Source: Ornithodoros turicata
Taxonomy: Eukaryota > Arthropoda > Arachnida > Ixodida > Argasidae
DNA: 64,000 bases
Reading direction: 5' to 3'
Assembly: GCF_037126465.1 (NCBI RefSeq)
Contig: NC_088206.1
Coordinates: forward strand, 10,019,187-10,083,186
Shown: piece by piece, positions 32,519 through 44,505 of the stretch
How the letters are laid out: each line of letters starts with the position of its first letter
How positions within the stretch are numbered: the first letter of the stretch is position 1
Program-made: the position numbers and the translations under genes
The notes under the pieces: model-generated
What the model saw: the letters and a program-made list of their open reading frames with translations, nothing else
Told to the model about the DNA's origin: nothing
Database searches by the model: none

Positions 32519-34360
32519 GCTTGCCAAACAATACACAGATGTCGTTTTCTAGTGAGATATTCCCTGTTCACCAGACATAAATGTAGAAAAGTTGAAGAGT
32601 CACAATGATGGTAGAGTCTAGCATTGTTTTTTGCAGCTTCGCATATATTCCCTGTTATTCGTGTGCACATGTAGTACTAGGAAGGTACAACATGCACATA
32701 AAAATAATTTTGTATGCATCCACACATATGGTTCAGAAAATTAGATAGATGACCAAGAACATAATTGTGCTGCATGTGCAATGGGTATGCTAACGCATAA
32801 CTTCCATGACGACAAGTACATGGGCCCTGTAAGACTGCCCTTTGCGAATGGTTTGTTAATGTGTCTCTAACTGTAAAGGTAAGAGGCAGTCGAGAATGCT
32901 GCAGACAGGGTTGCAACTTACATATTGCTTATCATGTCCTACATGATAACTATTAAATACAAAGTGATTTGTGCAATAATCCCTGAGTACGGAATTAATT
33001 CCGAGGCTGTCCAATTATGTCACCCATGACGACAAGTCACATAAATTGCCTCTGACACTTTTACACCCCGTGGGCTGGGTTGTGAGTTGAAACTGCACTC
33101 TACAGTTGGATAAGGTGCACCCACTGATTTGATTTCTAGGATCTATGCTATGCCCTAACTCTTCAGACCCCACATTTCCAAAAAAACAATTTCTAAGTGG
33201 CAATTTGTGCTCTGGTATTTCTTTTGAGTCTGCATAGTGTGCAACCACATGACTTCCTGAGCTTTCGTGTGGATGTTTTTGTGCTACGGTTTACGGCTAC
33301 AATATCCATATGCTAGACATGAAATGCAGTAGTTTGTAGCGTGCCACACGACGCAGCATGACATGGGAGGGTGTGATTCAAAGAAAGCTTCTGGAAAATG
33401 CACAGAATCCCACAAAAAGCTTAAAATGTGATTTGTATTTCGTTTTACGTCGCTCGTCGTTCCGTAACATCGTCGACGGTGTTCCACATTGGTAAATCGT
33501 ACGTAAAACTCGTCCCATAGCAGTATGCGGTTTCTCTAATACAAAGCACGATTTTTTCCTGCAAAAATAAAACGCTGTCGGCATTTTCTGGCTAAAACGG
33601 CTGTTCCTAAGATAATTGACCTTACAATGGGCAAGTGATGTAAAGGGGCTAACGCAGACGCGACTTGATACAGATTGTACGTGCTCACAAAACTCAAACG
33701 ACGAATTCCAGTCACAACATTGCACAGAGCTTGGTTCACGAATGAGTTCGCAGCTGCTGCACTGTTTACTTATCGCGGAACTGGCAGACCCCGGAACCCG
33801 GCTGTCCGTCAACTTCAAGCACAGATACGTGAAGCTACGAAAAGCCGTAGCTGAAATCCACTGACAAGTACGAAGGCGCATATACGTCACAATGCCCGTT
33901 CGGGTACATCAACGTCATAAAAATGGCTGCGCCCATGTGTGTTTCGGAATGAATTATCTGCTGTTTTTTTTTTTTTTTTTACATGGTACTGTACCGAACT
34001 GGGAGAATGAAGGTGCACTTTGGGCAGAGCTGGATGTGGGCTTTCGGGAATATCACAACCGTTTCGACTATTTGGGATATCGGCATAGCTGACCTTTAAC
34101 ACTGCGTGGCCAATCGCTTTCCGTACGCAAGGTAATATAACGAGCGCATACTCCTCATGCGCACGACGTATATGAGCGTATGGGAGTACTAATGTGAATA
34201 AGCTGCTTTCTTATGTACGCCATAAGTAACAGCTTTCATGAATGCGAACGAGAGAGCAATACCGTGCGCGCAAATCGCGACCCAATAACCGCGCCCCCCT
34301 TTTCTTTCCCGCCATTTGGGCTAGCTTAGGAAATCTTCTTCTCTCATCAATGTTCTTGTG
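32519..34360. other. 1.8-kb unassigned block, unit 3
   Basis: Found in units 3, 4 and 5. The minus strand carries several open stretches (33015-33248, 33284-33487, 33378-33890) whose reading is partly kept between units, and the block ends in a CG-rich stretch with CCCGCCATTT-like sequence (near 34311) that could be a promoter. A T18 run at 33964-33981 is replaced in unit 5. It may be an old gene or retrocopy on the minus strand; no domain recognised. Confidence 0.35.
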
Positions 34361-34702
34361 GATGTGGGGGTGACTGGGGGGACAACGTAAAAGACAATAT
34401 GCTGGGGGTGAGTGCGCGACATCCTGATTCGTAGCATGGCTTGGTACGTAGAAGAGGCGGTAGCCGGCAATGTGTAGTTGGTAGCATCTCTGACCGAAAA
34501 TCAGAGGGTTGCGGGTTCCAATCCCTCTGCTGGTGCCTCTTCTTCAACCGCCACGGCTGAGTAGACGTGCGGCTCCCAATATGTTGCCCGTTGCCAATAA
34601 GAGGCCAGTCGCTGCTTTGATTAAATGAGCCCATCGCGTACCAACTAAGGCTCCCATGAGTTTGTCAGAAAGGAGGCAGTTGACGAGCGAGTTTCATGTA
34701 AG
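34361..34702 (+). mobile_element. Second SINE-like repeat with tRNA-like core, unit 3
   Basis: Same family as 29698-30026 but a separate, older-looking subfamily (insert TTGCCCGTTGCCAATAAG). Core at 34463-34534, with a damaged B box (GGTTCCAATCC). Confidence 0.7.
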
Positions 34703-34870
34703 AAGGAAGGGAACATGTAAGCAAGTTTCATGTAGGGAGCAAGGGAACTGTGCCTACATGTGTCTGAAACCGCCCGACGAAAATCCAGGAAAAAACCCAG
34801 ACAGCACAGCCGTCAGCGGGATTCGAACCCGGGTACCTCCCAGTCTCGACGTGACATCGCCACGTTTTAT
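34703..34870 (-). mobile_element. tRNA-derived SINE module, unit 3
   Basis: CCAGACAGCACAGCC followed by GGATTCGAACCC, the B box of a minus-strand tRNA-derived SINE; related to 11235-11472. Confidence 0.65.
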
Positions 34871-36020
34871 TTCATTTCATGGAACACGCCCCGACGCAAT
34901 GCGTCCTGAGAGTGACACGCTATAGCAGCGAATGGTACCATACCGACTTACAAACATAGCTACACGTCTGTAAGTCCGTATACGGTCCCATTTTCTGCTA
35001 GCGTGTCACTCCGGGGAAGTAATGCACCGAGAGTGTTCCGTGAACTTCTGTCCAGTACTGTACGTCTCAATTTGCCTAGTACTATATTGCTTTTAGTATA
35101 ACCGTTCAAGTTTAACGAATCACAATTTTTACCATTGTTTTGGCGCACTATAGCCTGATCTGCTTGTGCGTCATAAATACTCCAATCATCATCATTGTCC
35201 ACGTCGCCACCACAAGGTTCCACCGCATGACGAGGCTATTATTTGATATCCCAATCGCTGTTCTCTAGACGCCTACATCTCTTGCCACTGTTGCCATCTG
35301 TTGCCGCCTAGCCGTGCAAACGAGGGAAGATGAAGTTGCTGGAGACGAGCACTCGGACTACGGTGATGGGAAGCAGCAAGCTACAAGTTATCTTTGAAGT
35401 TTGCCGATAAGTTACGCTGACCGTGAGAAAAAGCAATCGTAAGCCATGATAGTAAGTGTCGACGGGTGCCGAGCTATAATGTCCGGACGGAAGGAATGCA
35501 ACTTTTGTCAATATGGCTTCTGCACAGAGGCTGGAAGAAAGGCTCAGGTCTGTTTGACAACTGAATGAAGTGGTGTGTGTCACAATGGTCTCTATTTGGG
35601 AAACAAGCACAGCAGGCAAGAAGGAAATACAGTGGTGTTTACGAATACCGCATCACAGCACAGAGCTGCATTGAAAGCCGTTCTGTGGACATGGTTCACG
35701 TCCAGTTGCCACGCATTGCCAAGCATTTCATGTCCATTATCATAGCGTTCGGATCTTATTCAAGAAGGAGCCACTGTCCACGCTGTGGACTACTTGACTT
35801 CTGCTCCAGAATGTTTCATATGTAGCATATGTAACTGAACCACTCCCTAGTCAGCTCTTTTCGCATGTCTGAAGAAGGCCAAAAAGAAAGGTTTTCCAAC
35901 CCCATCACGCATCGACTCAACCTTACCTTATTCAGTAAACAGCGAATGTTTCGTTGCCTCGCCCTATCGGAACCACGACGAACTATACATAGCAGTTGTC
36001 GTTCGATAGTAGCGTTGTCC
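34871..36020. other. Distal block and unit end, unit 3
   Basis: CCGTATACGGTCCCATTTT at about 34977-34995 is the unoccupied site of the TIR element seen in units 4 and 5. The acidic minus-strand frame (EPCGGD..DDDWSIYDAQAD) lies at 34960-35223. Nothing else recognised. Confidence 0.5.
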
Positions 36021-36110
36021 AAGTGAGAAGGTTGAAGGAGGAGGACATTGGTCCTGTGCAATGTTCAAAAGAATAAAGTCAGGTTAGGAAACCGGATGAT
36101 CACTCAGCTA

Positions 36111-36812
36111 CACTCTAAGAAAAAAAAAGGACGAAAATGGGGAGTAATTGCAGCTTCTCGTCCCCTATAGACTGCAATTAGTCCCTATTTTAGTCCCTTA
36201 ACCCTGATATTTACTCCCCGGGACTGCAAATTGTCACTCAACATTCTACACACACAGTCTACGTATACAGGGTGTTCAAATTTAAGCTTTCACTAGCACT
36301 TTATAAATAGGCGAAGAAAAGAAAACTGGTGCTGCTTTTTCTGTTCCTTGAGTAAGAAACAGGTGCGACATAATTAGCAGCACCTGTTTCTTACACAAGT
36401 GGCGTAAAGTTATAATCCGGTTTCCTGTCATCGCTGTGTTTGCGGAGCGGGCGTGAAAGCTTAATTTTGAACACCCTGTATTTGTGCTCTCGGTCAATTT
36501 GATGGCATAAGGCTACATAACTGAGCCAACTTAGCAATTTTCCACCCACACAAAGTAAGAAACAGTTAGCGCTTCTTTCTTCACAAATTGTACCCTATGT
36601 ATGTCGCAAGATTTTATATCACTCGATATATCACGGTTGACGGTTTGATTCAAAGCATTGTTGTGCATGGACACGAATTATGTACCTGGGACTCTTAGAA
36701 TAGAGCCTGAAATGTAGTCTCCACTCTGTGACATTCATTTATTCCCGAAAGGGATTATTTTTTGTGCCAATGCTGCTCAACCCTAAGAGGAGTAAAATTA
36801 CTCCTTAGAGTA
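36111..36812. mobile_element. TA-flanked DNA element, unit 4
   Basis: 702 bp with the short nested MITE. The right end lost its poly-T stretch and last base (CTTAGAGTA). Confidence 0.7.
36268..36478. mobile_element. Nested MITE, short form, unit 4
   Basis: 211 bp: same ends and same target as the long form, but 260 bp of interior are deleted after CAGCACCTGTTTC. Confidence 0.85.
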
Positions 36813-36814
36813 TA

Positions 36815-37394
36815 GGGTGGAAGACGTCACACTAGTCCATCACTAATTTTATAGCTAGCCGCAACAGAAATAATCACTTATTTCGGTCGTTTTTTTTTTT
36901 TTTCAATGGGAATTTATGTTAGTGGGCGGGTAAACCCTTCTCAATGTGTGGAGGAAATGCTATGCTGCCCCCCCCCCCACTTCACGCAATGAAATATTTC
37001 ATGCCTGACCAAGATCCATCAATAGAACGATTTTTGTTCTCCACCGGGAACAAACGAATCAAGCTCTGGTTCCAGGACCCAGGAGCACATAGCTCTGACA
37101 ATGTAATTCACCTCTAGTAACTGGCATCGTACCCTCTGCTATCATATCCCAACACTGGTGATAGGGTCTACTCACCAACCGTGACTGACTCATTGGCGTA
37201 CGCTGCTGGTACACGGAGTTCCAAGAATCATTTTGAATCATTGAAAATCATACGGTCATTCATGTGGGTGTTATGCCTCCTATTTTTTTAGATTGTCCCT
37301 ATTATAAATCACTGTGAGAAGACGATGAAAAATATGCAAGAAACGAGAAAGGAATATCTTCATTTCTGCTGATTTATCAGTATTAGCTGTCGTC
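36815..37394. promoter_or_regulatory. Upstream region of the gene, unit 4
   Basis: C11 at 36968-36978 and TATAAAT at 37303-37309, 92 bp before the ATG. Confidence 0.35.
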
Positions 37395-37814
37395 ATGGCT
37401 GACTTCCGAACCTCGAGGAACATCAAGTACGGCATCGTCATCACATTATTCGTGCTGTCCGGGGCACTTTTTGCCGCCGGCACAGTACTCGTGCACCTTG
37501 ACATCCCAGGAGGCCGCGGCCTGTTGGCTGCCGCCGCCTTCACTTTACTGATGGCCTTAACGGTCATCTATTTCCTCTGCGTAAAGAGCCTGCAAGGATT
37601 CGTGCTGGACGTCGAGTCCATAGAACAGCACATGTCAAGCTCCGGATCCCAGCCCCAACCAGTGTCGGAGGCCATGCGAGTGCGCATCCAGGCGTGGATC
37701 GAGGACGTTAACAGAGCTTTGTGGCCCGAAGGCGTCCCAGAGGAGCCAATCCAGTACTCTAGGCCACCGTCGCCAAGTTCGGGAGCGGGTAGTTTTTCCC
37801 GCTCCCTGAACTAG
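37395..37814 (+). CDS. Small two-helix membrane protein, unit 4 copy (139 aa)
   Basis: Intact. Distinctive residues: I10, T17, V20 in helix 1, Q78, M80, Q86, Q88, E103-D104, P118 and F134. Q78, Q86, Q88 and P118 are shared with unit 5, so these two form a subtype, yet they differ at about 37 of 420 bases (about 23 silent and 14 replacement), the most divergent pair I counted. The helices and conserved block are preserved. The last 12 codons carry the intermediate form of the stem-loop. Confidence 0.8.
   Translation: MADFRTSRNIKYGIVITLFVLSGALFAAGTVLVHLDIPGGRGLLAAAAFTLLMALTVIYFLCVKSLQGFVLDVESIEQHMSSSGSQPQPVSEAMRVRIQAWIEDVNRALWPEGVPEEPIQYSRPPSPSSGAGSFSRSLN
37777..37811 (+). other. Stem-loop at the end of the gene, unit 4 (wobble form)
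   Basis: The left arm is changed to GTTCGGG while the right arm is still CCTGAAC, so one A-T pair becomes G-T (G-U in RNA). The loop reads TAGTTTTT. Confidence 0.6.
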
Positions 37815-37845
37815 TGCGCGACAAGGCGGCGGACAACAACATCTG

Positions 37846-38197
37846 TCCGCCGCAGGTCCTCCAGACCATCGGAGGACCATGTATAGACTATCCCAGCCTT
37901 GGGCAACACCATCAGCCCGCTGGATGTCCTCCAGACCATCGGAGGACCGTGGACAGAGTGGCCTCGCGGTGGGCAACACCATCAGCCCGCCGCAGGTTCT
38001 CCAGACCATCGGAGAGCCATGGAGGAACTGGTCTAGCGGTAGGAAATACCATCAACCCTTCGCAATTCCTCCGGACTACCGGAGGACCATGGACAGAGCA
38101 GCCTAACAGAGGACGAACACCATCAGCCAGCTGTAGGTCCGCCAGAACATCGGAGGGCCATGGAGGAACTGGTTTAGCGGTGTCCCATAACATCAAC
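37846..38197 (+). repeat. Five 70-bp hairpin repeats, unit 4
   Basis: No indels; about 6 differences from unit 5 over the whole 507 bp after the stop codon. Segment A follows at 38198-38343. Confidence 0.85.
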
Positions 38198-38359
38198 CCA
38201 CCGCATATCTTTTTATCGCCATATATCGGCCTAGTGGTGCGCAAGAGAATCACCTCGCTCTGGAGAGCGCCTGGTGTCAACGACCTTTTCCTTAGGTTTC
38301 ACAGAACCATGAATAAGTAGCAGGCACATTGGCGCCCACGATATTTCCTCCAGGTCACC

Positions 38360-38394
38360 GAACACCATCGGAATACATATTGCCGATGGTGTTC
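38360..38394. repeat. Collapsed palindrome, unit 4
   Basis: GAACACCATCGG and its complement around AATACATATTG; 52 bp shorter than the long form, the kind of loss expected when a long palindrome is deleted. Confidence 0.85.
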
Positions 38395-38849
38395 GATACA
38401 TAGTCGATGTTGGTGTTGATACATATTGCAATGACTCAGAGGCGGGCAACGGTCTCAGCGCGTCGTATATTCTCCAGGCTGTCGGGAGACTATTCATATG
38501 CCAGTATAGCAGTGCACAGTGGAACGCGTTCACGCAGTTTTCTCCAGACCTCCGGAGAACACCGGCAGCCACATCGCTCGATATAACACGCCACGAACCA
38601 ACTACAGTCCAGCCATGAGTAAGTGGCAGATAACACTACTGATATGACAACTTAGCGACGCCCAATGCTATTCGTCCTCGGCCTATTTCTCCACACCACG
38701 AAAGAACACTGGCAAACAAATCGCTCACTATACCGCGCCATCAACCAAGCGAAATCTTCTCCAATTCCTGTCTGTGTTCTTTCCGCGGCTGAATGTCCAC
38801 CATGAAGCAATCACAGCCCAGCAATGACTAAATAGCAGGCTGTGCAATC
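38395..38849. other. Unit-conserved sequence without a gene, unit 4
   Basis: Counterpart of 2717-3170. Confidence 0.45.
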
Positions 38850-39675
38850 GACCCGACAGAGATCATCGACAGATTATACAGATTAAGTGAAGTGTTCACA
38901 CGCTCCAACAAGGACAGCCCTTTTGGATCCTACCGCAGCCGGAAGTACACACAGAAATACACACATAAGAAATCAGAAACGGACGCCTCCGTGCTCAAGA
39001 CATTGCCCCTAGCATATCTTTAGGGCACCTTCTCATCAAAAACAGTCTATACATCTATACAGATGGTTCCTCTACAGAAGATCTGAAAGCGTATGTATCC
39101 CAAACCACGCGGAAGGGATACAGGCTCTCGCATGGCACCTCATCTACCGCTGCTGAACTACACGGTATATTCAAGGCACGATTCCACATGAAGAAATCTC
39201 ACCCGAAAACTTGGCTCATCTGCGCACATTCGAAGTCCTCCTTAGAAGTTATCATCAAAAGAAGGGATTTGAATTATAGGTGCACAAACTATTTTATATC
39301 CTCACCACACTCATCGATGCAGTAGAGTCAGGACACAGTGTAACACTGCGGTGGATTCCCTCCCACTGTGGTATATCTGGGAATGAAGCAGCCGACGAAA
39401 CAGGCAAGGAAGCTCTAAGCAAGACAGAGCTCAGCGCCATACCTTTCTCGATAGCCAACTCCAAAGCGTATGTAAGAAAAACGACGACCGAAAAATCGAG
39501 AGGACTCTGGAACGCATACCTATACCACCTGCTGATAATCTCTCTTTCATCGATCCTAATTTGACAGCTATTGTTCCAACATGCCTGGGGAGACCACTAC
39601 AAACAGCCATCCACAGAAAACTTGTCAGCTCTATTCATGGACAATGCTCTACAGAACGAAACTCACATCAACTTC
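38850..39675 (+). pseudogene. Non-LTR RNase H segment, broken, unit 4
   Basis: Same landmarks, with His for the third catalytic Asp (CAHSK). Additional damage: the FRESIRN stretch is replaced by a short repeat near 38955, and the SHCG segment reads EAADETGKEA. The shared frame change is present. It ends early because 39 bp of the following segment B are deleted. Confidence 0.85.
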
Positions 39676-39811
39676 GGCCTAGTGGTGCGCAACAGAATCA
39701 ACTCGCTCTGGAGAGCGCCTGGTGTCAACGACGTTTTCCTTAGGTTCCACAGAACCTTATCGTGGGCGCCAATGTGCCTGCTACTTATTCATGGTTCTGT
39801 GGAACCTAAGG
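39676..39811 (+). repeat. Segment B, 5'-truncated, unit 4
   Basis: Lacks the first 39 bp (CCACCGTATATC to ATATAT). The perfect 19-bp hairpin is kept (39738-39811). It reads GAGAGCGCC, a base otherwise typical of segment A. Confidence 0.85.
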
Positions 39812-40401
39812 AATGCCAATGCCAAACATCCCGCAGAAGCCTTCGCAGTTACGCTGAAGCTTCAAAGAAATGTAGCTGCAGGTACACACCAGGGAGACCG
39901 CATAGCTCCAGAAACCTTCCTGTTATACGAAAAAGAAACACCATTAGAAGGCTGGAAAACACTGACAGGTAGAACGTTCTTTATAACGCGCCACCAAGGA
40001 GCCATTCACAGGCCAGCAGTAGCTACACAGCGTGAAATACTCAACTCACCCAAATATCCTTCAGGCCAACGGACCGGCTATTGATGCAGACAAATAGATG
40101 TGCGCAATCTTATTCACTCAACGCCACTGGAGGACACCAGGAGGCAAATCGCTCCGGTATAGCACGCCCCCAAACGGCAGCCACAGAGTTGCAATGACAG
40201 AGCGGCGCACTCGACTGCCGGACCACCAGTGCATAGGGAGGCTGCAGATGTTGCAAAACAGCGGTATGCAAAGCCATTTGCCCACGGTATGTTCTCCAGA
40301 CTCCCGGAGGACTCTTGCAAAAAGACCACTTGCTATGACACGTCTCCGAGTAACCACCATAAGGTGCCACAGTGGAGCAAGTCGGGATGTGTTACTCTGC
40401 G
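39812..40401. other. Unit-conserved sequence without a gene, unit 4
   Basis: No 63-bp block; small deletions near 40042 and 40182. Confidence 0.45.
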
Positions 40402-40730
40402 TGAATGTGGGCGTGACTGGGGAACAACGTAAAAGACAATGCGCTGGGGGTGAGTGCGTGGCACACTGTTTCCTAGCGTGGCTTGGTACGTAGAAGAGGC
40501 GGTAGCCGGCACTGTGTAGTTGGTAGCATCTCTGACCGAAAATCAGAGGGTTGTGGGTTCGAATCCCGCTGCTGGTGCCTTTTCTTCAACCGCCACTGCT
40601 CAATAGAGATGCGGCTCCCAATACGTTGGAGGCCAGTTGCTGCTTTGACTAAATGAGCCCATCGCGCTCCAAACTAATGCTCCCATGAGTTTGTCAGAAA
40701 GGAGGCAGTTGACGAGCGAGTTTCATGTAA
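40402..40730 (+). mobile_element. SINE-like repeat with tRNA-Phe-like core, unit 4
   Basis: Core at 40505-40576; anticodon loop CCGAAAA; one T-stem base changed (GTGGG). Confidence 0.7.
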
Positions 40731-41052
40731 AAAGCAAAAGTGCCCTCTCTGTCGCAATCCTTGCCTTCGATATTACTAAAAAAAGAACGTATTTCATGTC
40801 CAGGCCTTCCAATGACTACGTGGATCAGGGCACTGGGCGACCCTCGCGGGGAATGTGCAACGATTTATTCACGCCTCCTCCATGCCCAATGTTGTGGCTG
40901 CAGGCAGCTTGGGAATCTGGATATGATGGATGATGCCAAGTTCACTGCACCATTTTCATCACTCTCCACAGAGGTAACCGGGAGGCTGCTCACCCCAAGT
41001 TACAAGTTTTCGCACTCTCGGGCGCCATTACAGGGCGACAGACATTACAAGG
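40731..41052. other. Unassigned, unit-conserved, unit 4
   Basis: Counterpart of 5157-5606. No gene recognised. Confidence 0.4.
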
Positions 41053-41054
41053 TA

Positions 41055-41803
41055 CAGTCAACCGTCGATTTATGAACCTTCGATTTATGAATTCCCTCGT
41101 TTTATGAACACTAGCACGAGGAACCAACCTTTTTACATGCATTTTTCCCTCGTTTTATGAACCTCGATATTCGAATAATGAATGGAGTTTCTGGGAACCA
41201 ACTAGGAGTTGCCCAGCGTTTTTGCCCTCAATTTATGAACGGGGCGTTCAGAGGCCAACAAAAACCTTCAAAGGGATTATTCGTGGTCTTATGAATGACG
41301 CCTGAACAGATAAAACGTTTTCCAGGTATTGCACCCTCGGTTCTTAACCCTTCGAAATCCGAACAACAAACGGGTTTTTGCAGAAGTGTTCCTGACCTCA
41401 ATTCATGAATAAGGTGTCCGCTGTCACCCTGAGATTAATAAACGTAGGTTAAAAACCCCAGAGGAAATCCGAGACCAGTTGAGTGCGAGTGTTCTGACAT
41501 CTCCTCTTTCCAAGATTGACACAGCGGAAGGCATGGTCCAAAGCAAAATTAAACTATTTAGTATTGCATAATAAACAGAGTGTGAATGCGCTAACATCTG
41601 TGCTTTGTGAGATTGATACAGCAGAAGGCATGGTCGAAAGCAAAATTACACAATATATTGCAATATAAACACAATACCAACTCGGAAATACTGTTCCATT
41701 TGCTCGATAGTACTCACTTAACGGAATTTTCGATTTATGAATCCCTCGATTTATGAACGATTTTTCGGGGAACCGAGGGTGTTCATAAATCGAGGGTTGA
41801 CTG
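41055..41803. mobile_element. Tigger/pogo-like MITE, unit 4 only
   Basis: Ends CAGTCAACCGTCGATTTATG and its complement, TA on both sides (41053-41054, 41804-41805). The interior repeats CGATTTATGAA and CGTTTTATGAAC words. 749 bp, no transposase. Units 1, 2, 3 and 5 have the unoccupied AAGGTATTTTC or a close variant, so it inserted after this unit arose. Confidence 0.85.
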
Positions 41804-41903
41804 TATTTTCTTTTTATTTTGGAATCGTGCAGCGTCCCTTCATGACTTAAAATTCAATGCGATTTTCACGCTGTTAAAAGACGTAGCGTCATTCGCCGCC
41901 AGA

Positions 41904-42580
41904 CCTGTAAAGTAATTAATTGCAAGTAATTGAATTGTTGTAATTAACTACTTTCTTAGTAATTAATTACTTCCGGAATTACATTAGGTTTTATGTAATT
42001 GTAACTGTAATTGAATTACTTTTACAGGTAGCGCGTAACGCATTTTGAATTACTTTCGGAACTACTTTGAACGCTGTTTGGGAAGGACCAATGTTTAAGG
42101 TTTGGGTCAGTTCAACACCGTTTCTTTACTTTTTTTTTTAGTGATTACCCAAAGACTCGATTCAGATCGGTACATTTTTCGTTTCGGTACAGATTTTTTA
42201 CATTCGAATATGGAAGGAGAAAAACTCTTGCGCCTTGGGAAAAGGAGAACGAATTGTGGGTATCAACCCACACTTCAGTCGTTAGAGTTCTTGAAAGATC
42301 TTCCTTGTGTTCTCGAGCTGTTCATAAAGTACAATGTTCGGCTGCCCAGCAGTGGACCAGTGGAGCGTCTGTTTTCGGTTGGTGGTCTTACCTTGGTGGT
42401 CCAGCCAAGTGAGAATGGCTTTTCAGAGGATCATCATGCTGCAGATGAAACCTATGGTTTAAATTATTTGCAGGACAGGAATTGCGTAGCTTCACACAAA
42501 TACTAGTACTACGACATAACTTGTGTTCCTGACATTATTGCACAAGATGTAGTATCCATTATGATCCTTTATATGGGGGG
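41904..42580 (+). pseudogene. hAT transposon 3' fragment, unit 4
   Basis: Best-preserved copy: a 134-codon frame (42102-42506) runs into the hAT dimerisation motif FIKYNVRLPSSGPVERLFS and on to DETYGLNYLQD, close to the expected end of a hAT transposase. The start is not a real one (no ATG at 42102) and the catalytic part is absent. The AT-rich flank has a small change (ATTGTAACTGTAATTG). Confidence 0.8.
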
Positions 42581-42943
42581 TATGTACAGTGCAACCAACA
42601 GATGCTAATTACAAATGTGTGTTTCCTACGGTGTTGAAATGGTGTAGTTTGTATCTGAGAGCCATAGTGAAACACAGGCAGCAAGGACAGACTTTTGATG
42701 CCCTCAAGAAACTTGGCAACACATTGCAGGGACTCTGGATGCTGCGTAAATTTCCAGAACACAGAGATCAAGGCTGCGTTTAAACAACAAGTGGTTAGAG
42801 AAATCCAAGACAGTTGCATGTGTAAGCAGTTCGCTGTTGGATTTGCTTCTGTCCGAGATACGTTATCTCAAAGGGGACACACGGGCACACTCCCAGAGGT
42901 ACTAGGGCTGGCGGTGAAATAGAATGAGGAGAGAGGGACGATA
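42581..42943. other. Unassigned block between hAT and mariner, unit 4
   Basis: As in unit 2; the 75-codon stretch is kept. Confidence 0.4.
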
Positions 42944-42945
42944 TA

Positions 42946-43895
42946 CGAGGGGTGTTCAAGTCAAACCGGGACTTTCTGTCTCCTAAGTGTACAAATGGCT
43001 CGCGCTACTTCTTTTTCGTCATTTTCACACGCGACAGGCCTCCGCGTTCACCACGTGGTGGTCCAAAGTTTGTGCAAAACAGAAGACACGTGCTGGACAA
43101 GATGGCCGACAACGAGGTGAGCGCGCACATCGAACAGTGAATATAGTCATGAAGTTTCTCGTGAATGAAGGCGTAAAGTCATCTGAAATTTACAGAAGAC
43201 TTCAGGCTCAGTATGGCCACGATACACTTAGCCGCAGCAAAGCGTTTGAGTGGTGCAAACGGTTCCGAGACGGCCGTACATCAGTGCAGGACGATCCTGG
43301 CCGGGGCGGCTCAGAGCCCAGTGTCAGAGTTCCTGAGAACATTCAACGTTTTTCCACGGTTTTCTGGAACAAGGCTGGCTGTTGTTGATTTTCTGCCCAG
43401 TGGTACCACCATCAATAGTGCATATTACGGACAGGTTCTCAGGGATGTGCATAAGGCGCTGAAGCAGAAGCGGCCGGGCCTCATCACCAAGGAGTCCTCC
43501 TCCTACAGGACAATGCACGCCCGCATACCGCGCATCTAACGACACGCACCTTACAGGGTGTAACACCTTACGCACCTGGCTGGGCGTTGCTGCCACATCC
43601 CCCTTACAGTCCACAGCTCGCCCCCAGCGATTTCCATCTCTTCGGGCCACTGAAGGCGTTCCTTGGGGTCCGCCACTTCAGCTGCGACGACGAGGTCAAG
43701 AATGCGGTCCGATCATGGCTGCTACGCGCCGGTAAGGATATCTACACTGCTGGCATCCAAGCTCTCGTGAAACGCTGGGACAAGTGCATTAGTGCAGCTG
43801 AGATTACGTTGAAAAATAAAACTAATTTCTCGCCTGTAAGTTCATTTTACTTTTGCGAGAAATGAGAAGTCTCGGTTTGTCATGAACGCCCCTCG
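42946..43895 (+). pseudogene. Deleted mariner element, unit 4
   Basis: 950 bp between TA dinucleotides. Shares the deletion that removes the first catalytic Asp, plus its own small deletion (GGCTGTTGTTGATTTT near 43378) and a 19-bp insertion near 43556-43574. The LAPSDFHLFGPLKAF motif with the third Asp is in an open 92-codon stretch (43587-43865). Confidence 0.9.
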
Positions 43896-43897
43896 TA

Positions 43898-44505
43898 TAA
43901 CCCCTTTTTCTTGTCTCTTATACTGTTGGTTAAATATTATTTGTTTAGCAGCATATATGTGTATATTCCAGAGTCCGCTAATAAATATATCAGTTGAGAG
44001 CTAGCAGTCGCATTGTAGCTGTCTCATCCTGTCCTTGGCTGTTCGTATTTCACTATAACCATGTTTGCTATTGCAAAAAAAAAGAAAACGAAAAGAGCAT
44101 ACAAAAACACGAAAACAGCAACCTGCAAAGCTGCCTGTTCTAGTGCTCACATGGAGGCAATGCAATGAGGTAACATGTTCCATTCATGAACGCTACATAG
44201 TAGTACACATCACAATGACAACCGATTATTCAAATTTTTTTTAACTACTTTGTCTTTTGGAACTTTGATTGCGGAGCCTATTATTGGGGCTTTACGTGAT
44301 TCCCTTCTTGAGACACTAGATTGCTGATGCTGTGCAGTGTGTTAATTTTGAAACTGTACTGTGCTGAGGTATAAAAAGAGAATTGTCGTATCTGCATTTG
44401 AATACATAGGAATAATTTGTAGGTACTTTCCTTGTTGACATTTATATCTGCACCAGGTCCCAACATTCTTGATTGATGAAAAATGTGAATAAAGATATTT
44501 ATCTG
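43898..44505. other. AT-rich post-mariner block, unit 4
   Basis: No gene; GTGAATAAAG near 44485. Confidence 0.45.

Larger units (their letters stand above)
24912..36020. repeat. Tandem unit 3 of the array
   Basis: Shortest complete unit (11.1 kb). Its first half is nearly identical to unit 1. The mariner is truncated, and the TIR element found in units 4 and 5 is absent at an exact site. Confidence 0.95.

Noticed and set aside
34656..34925. Plus-strand frame containing SGIRTRVPPSLDVTSPRF
   Set aside because: Translation of a SINE module including its B box.
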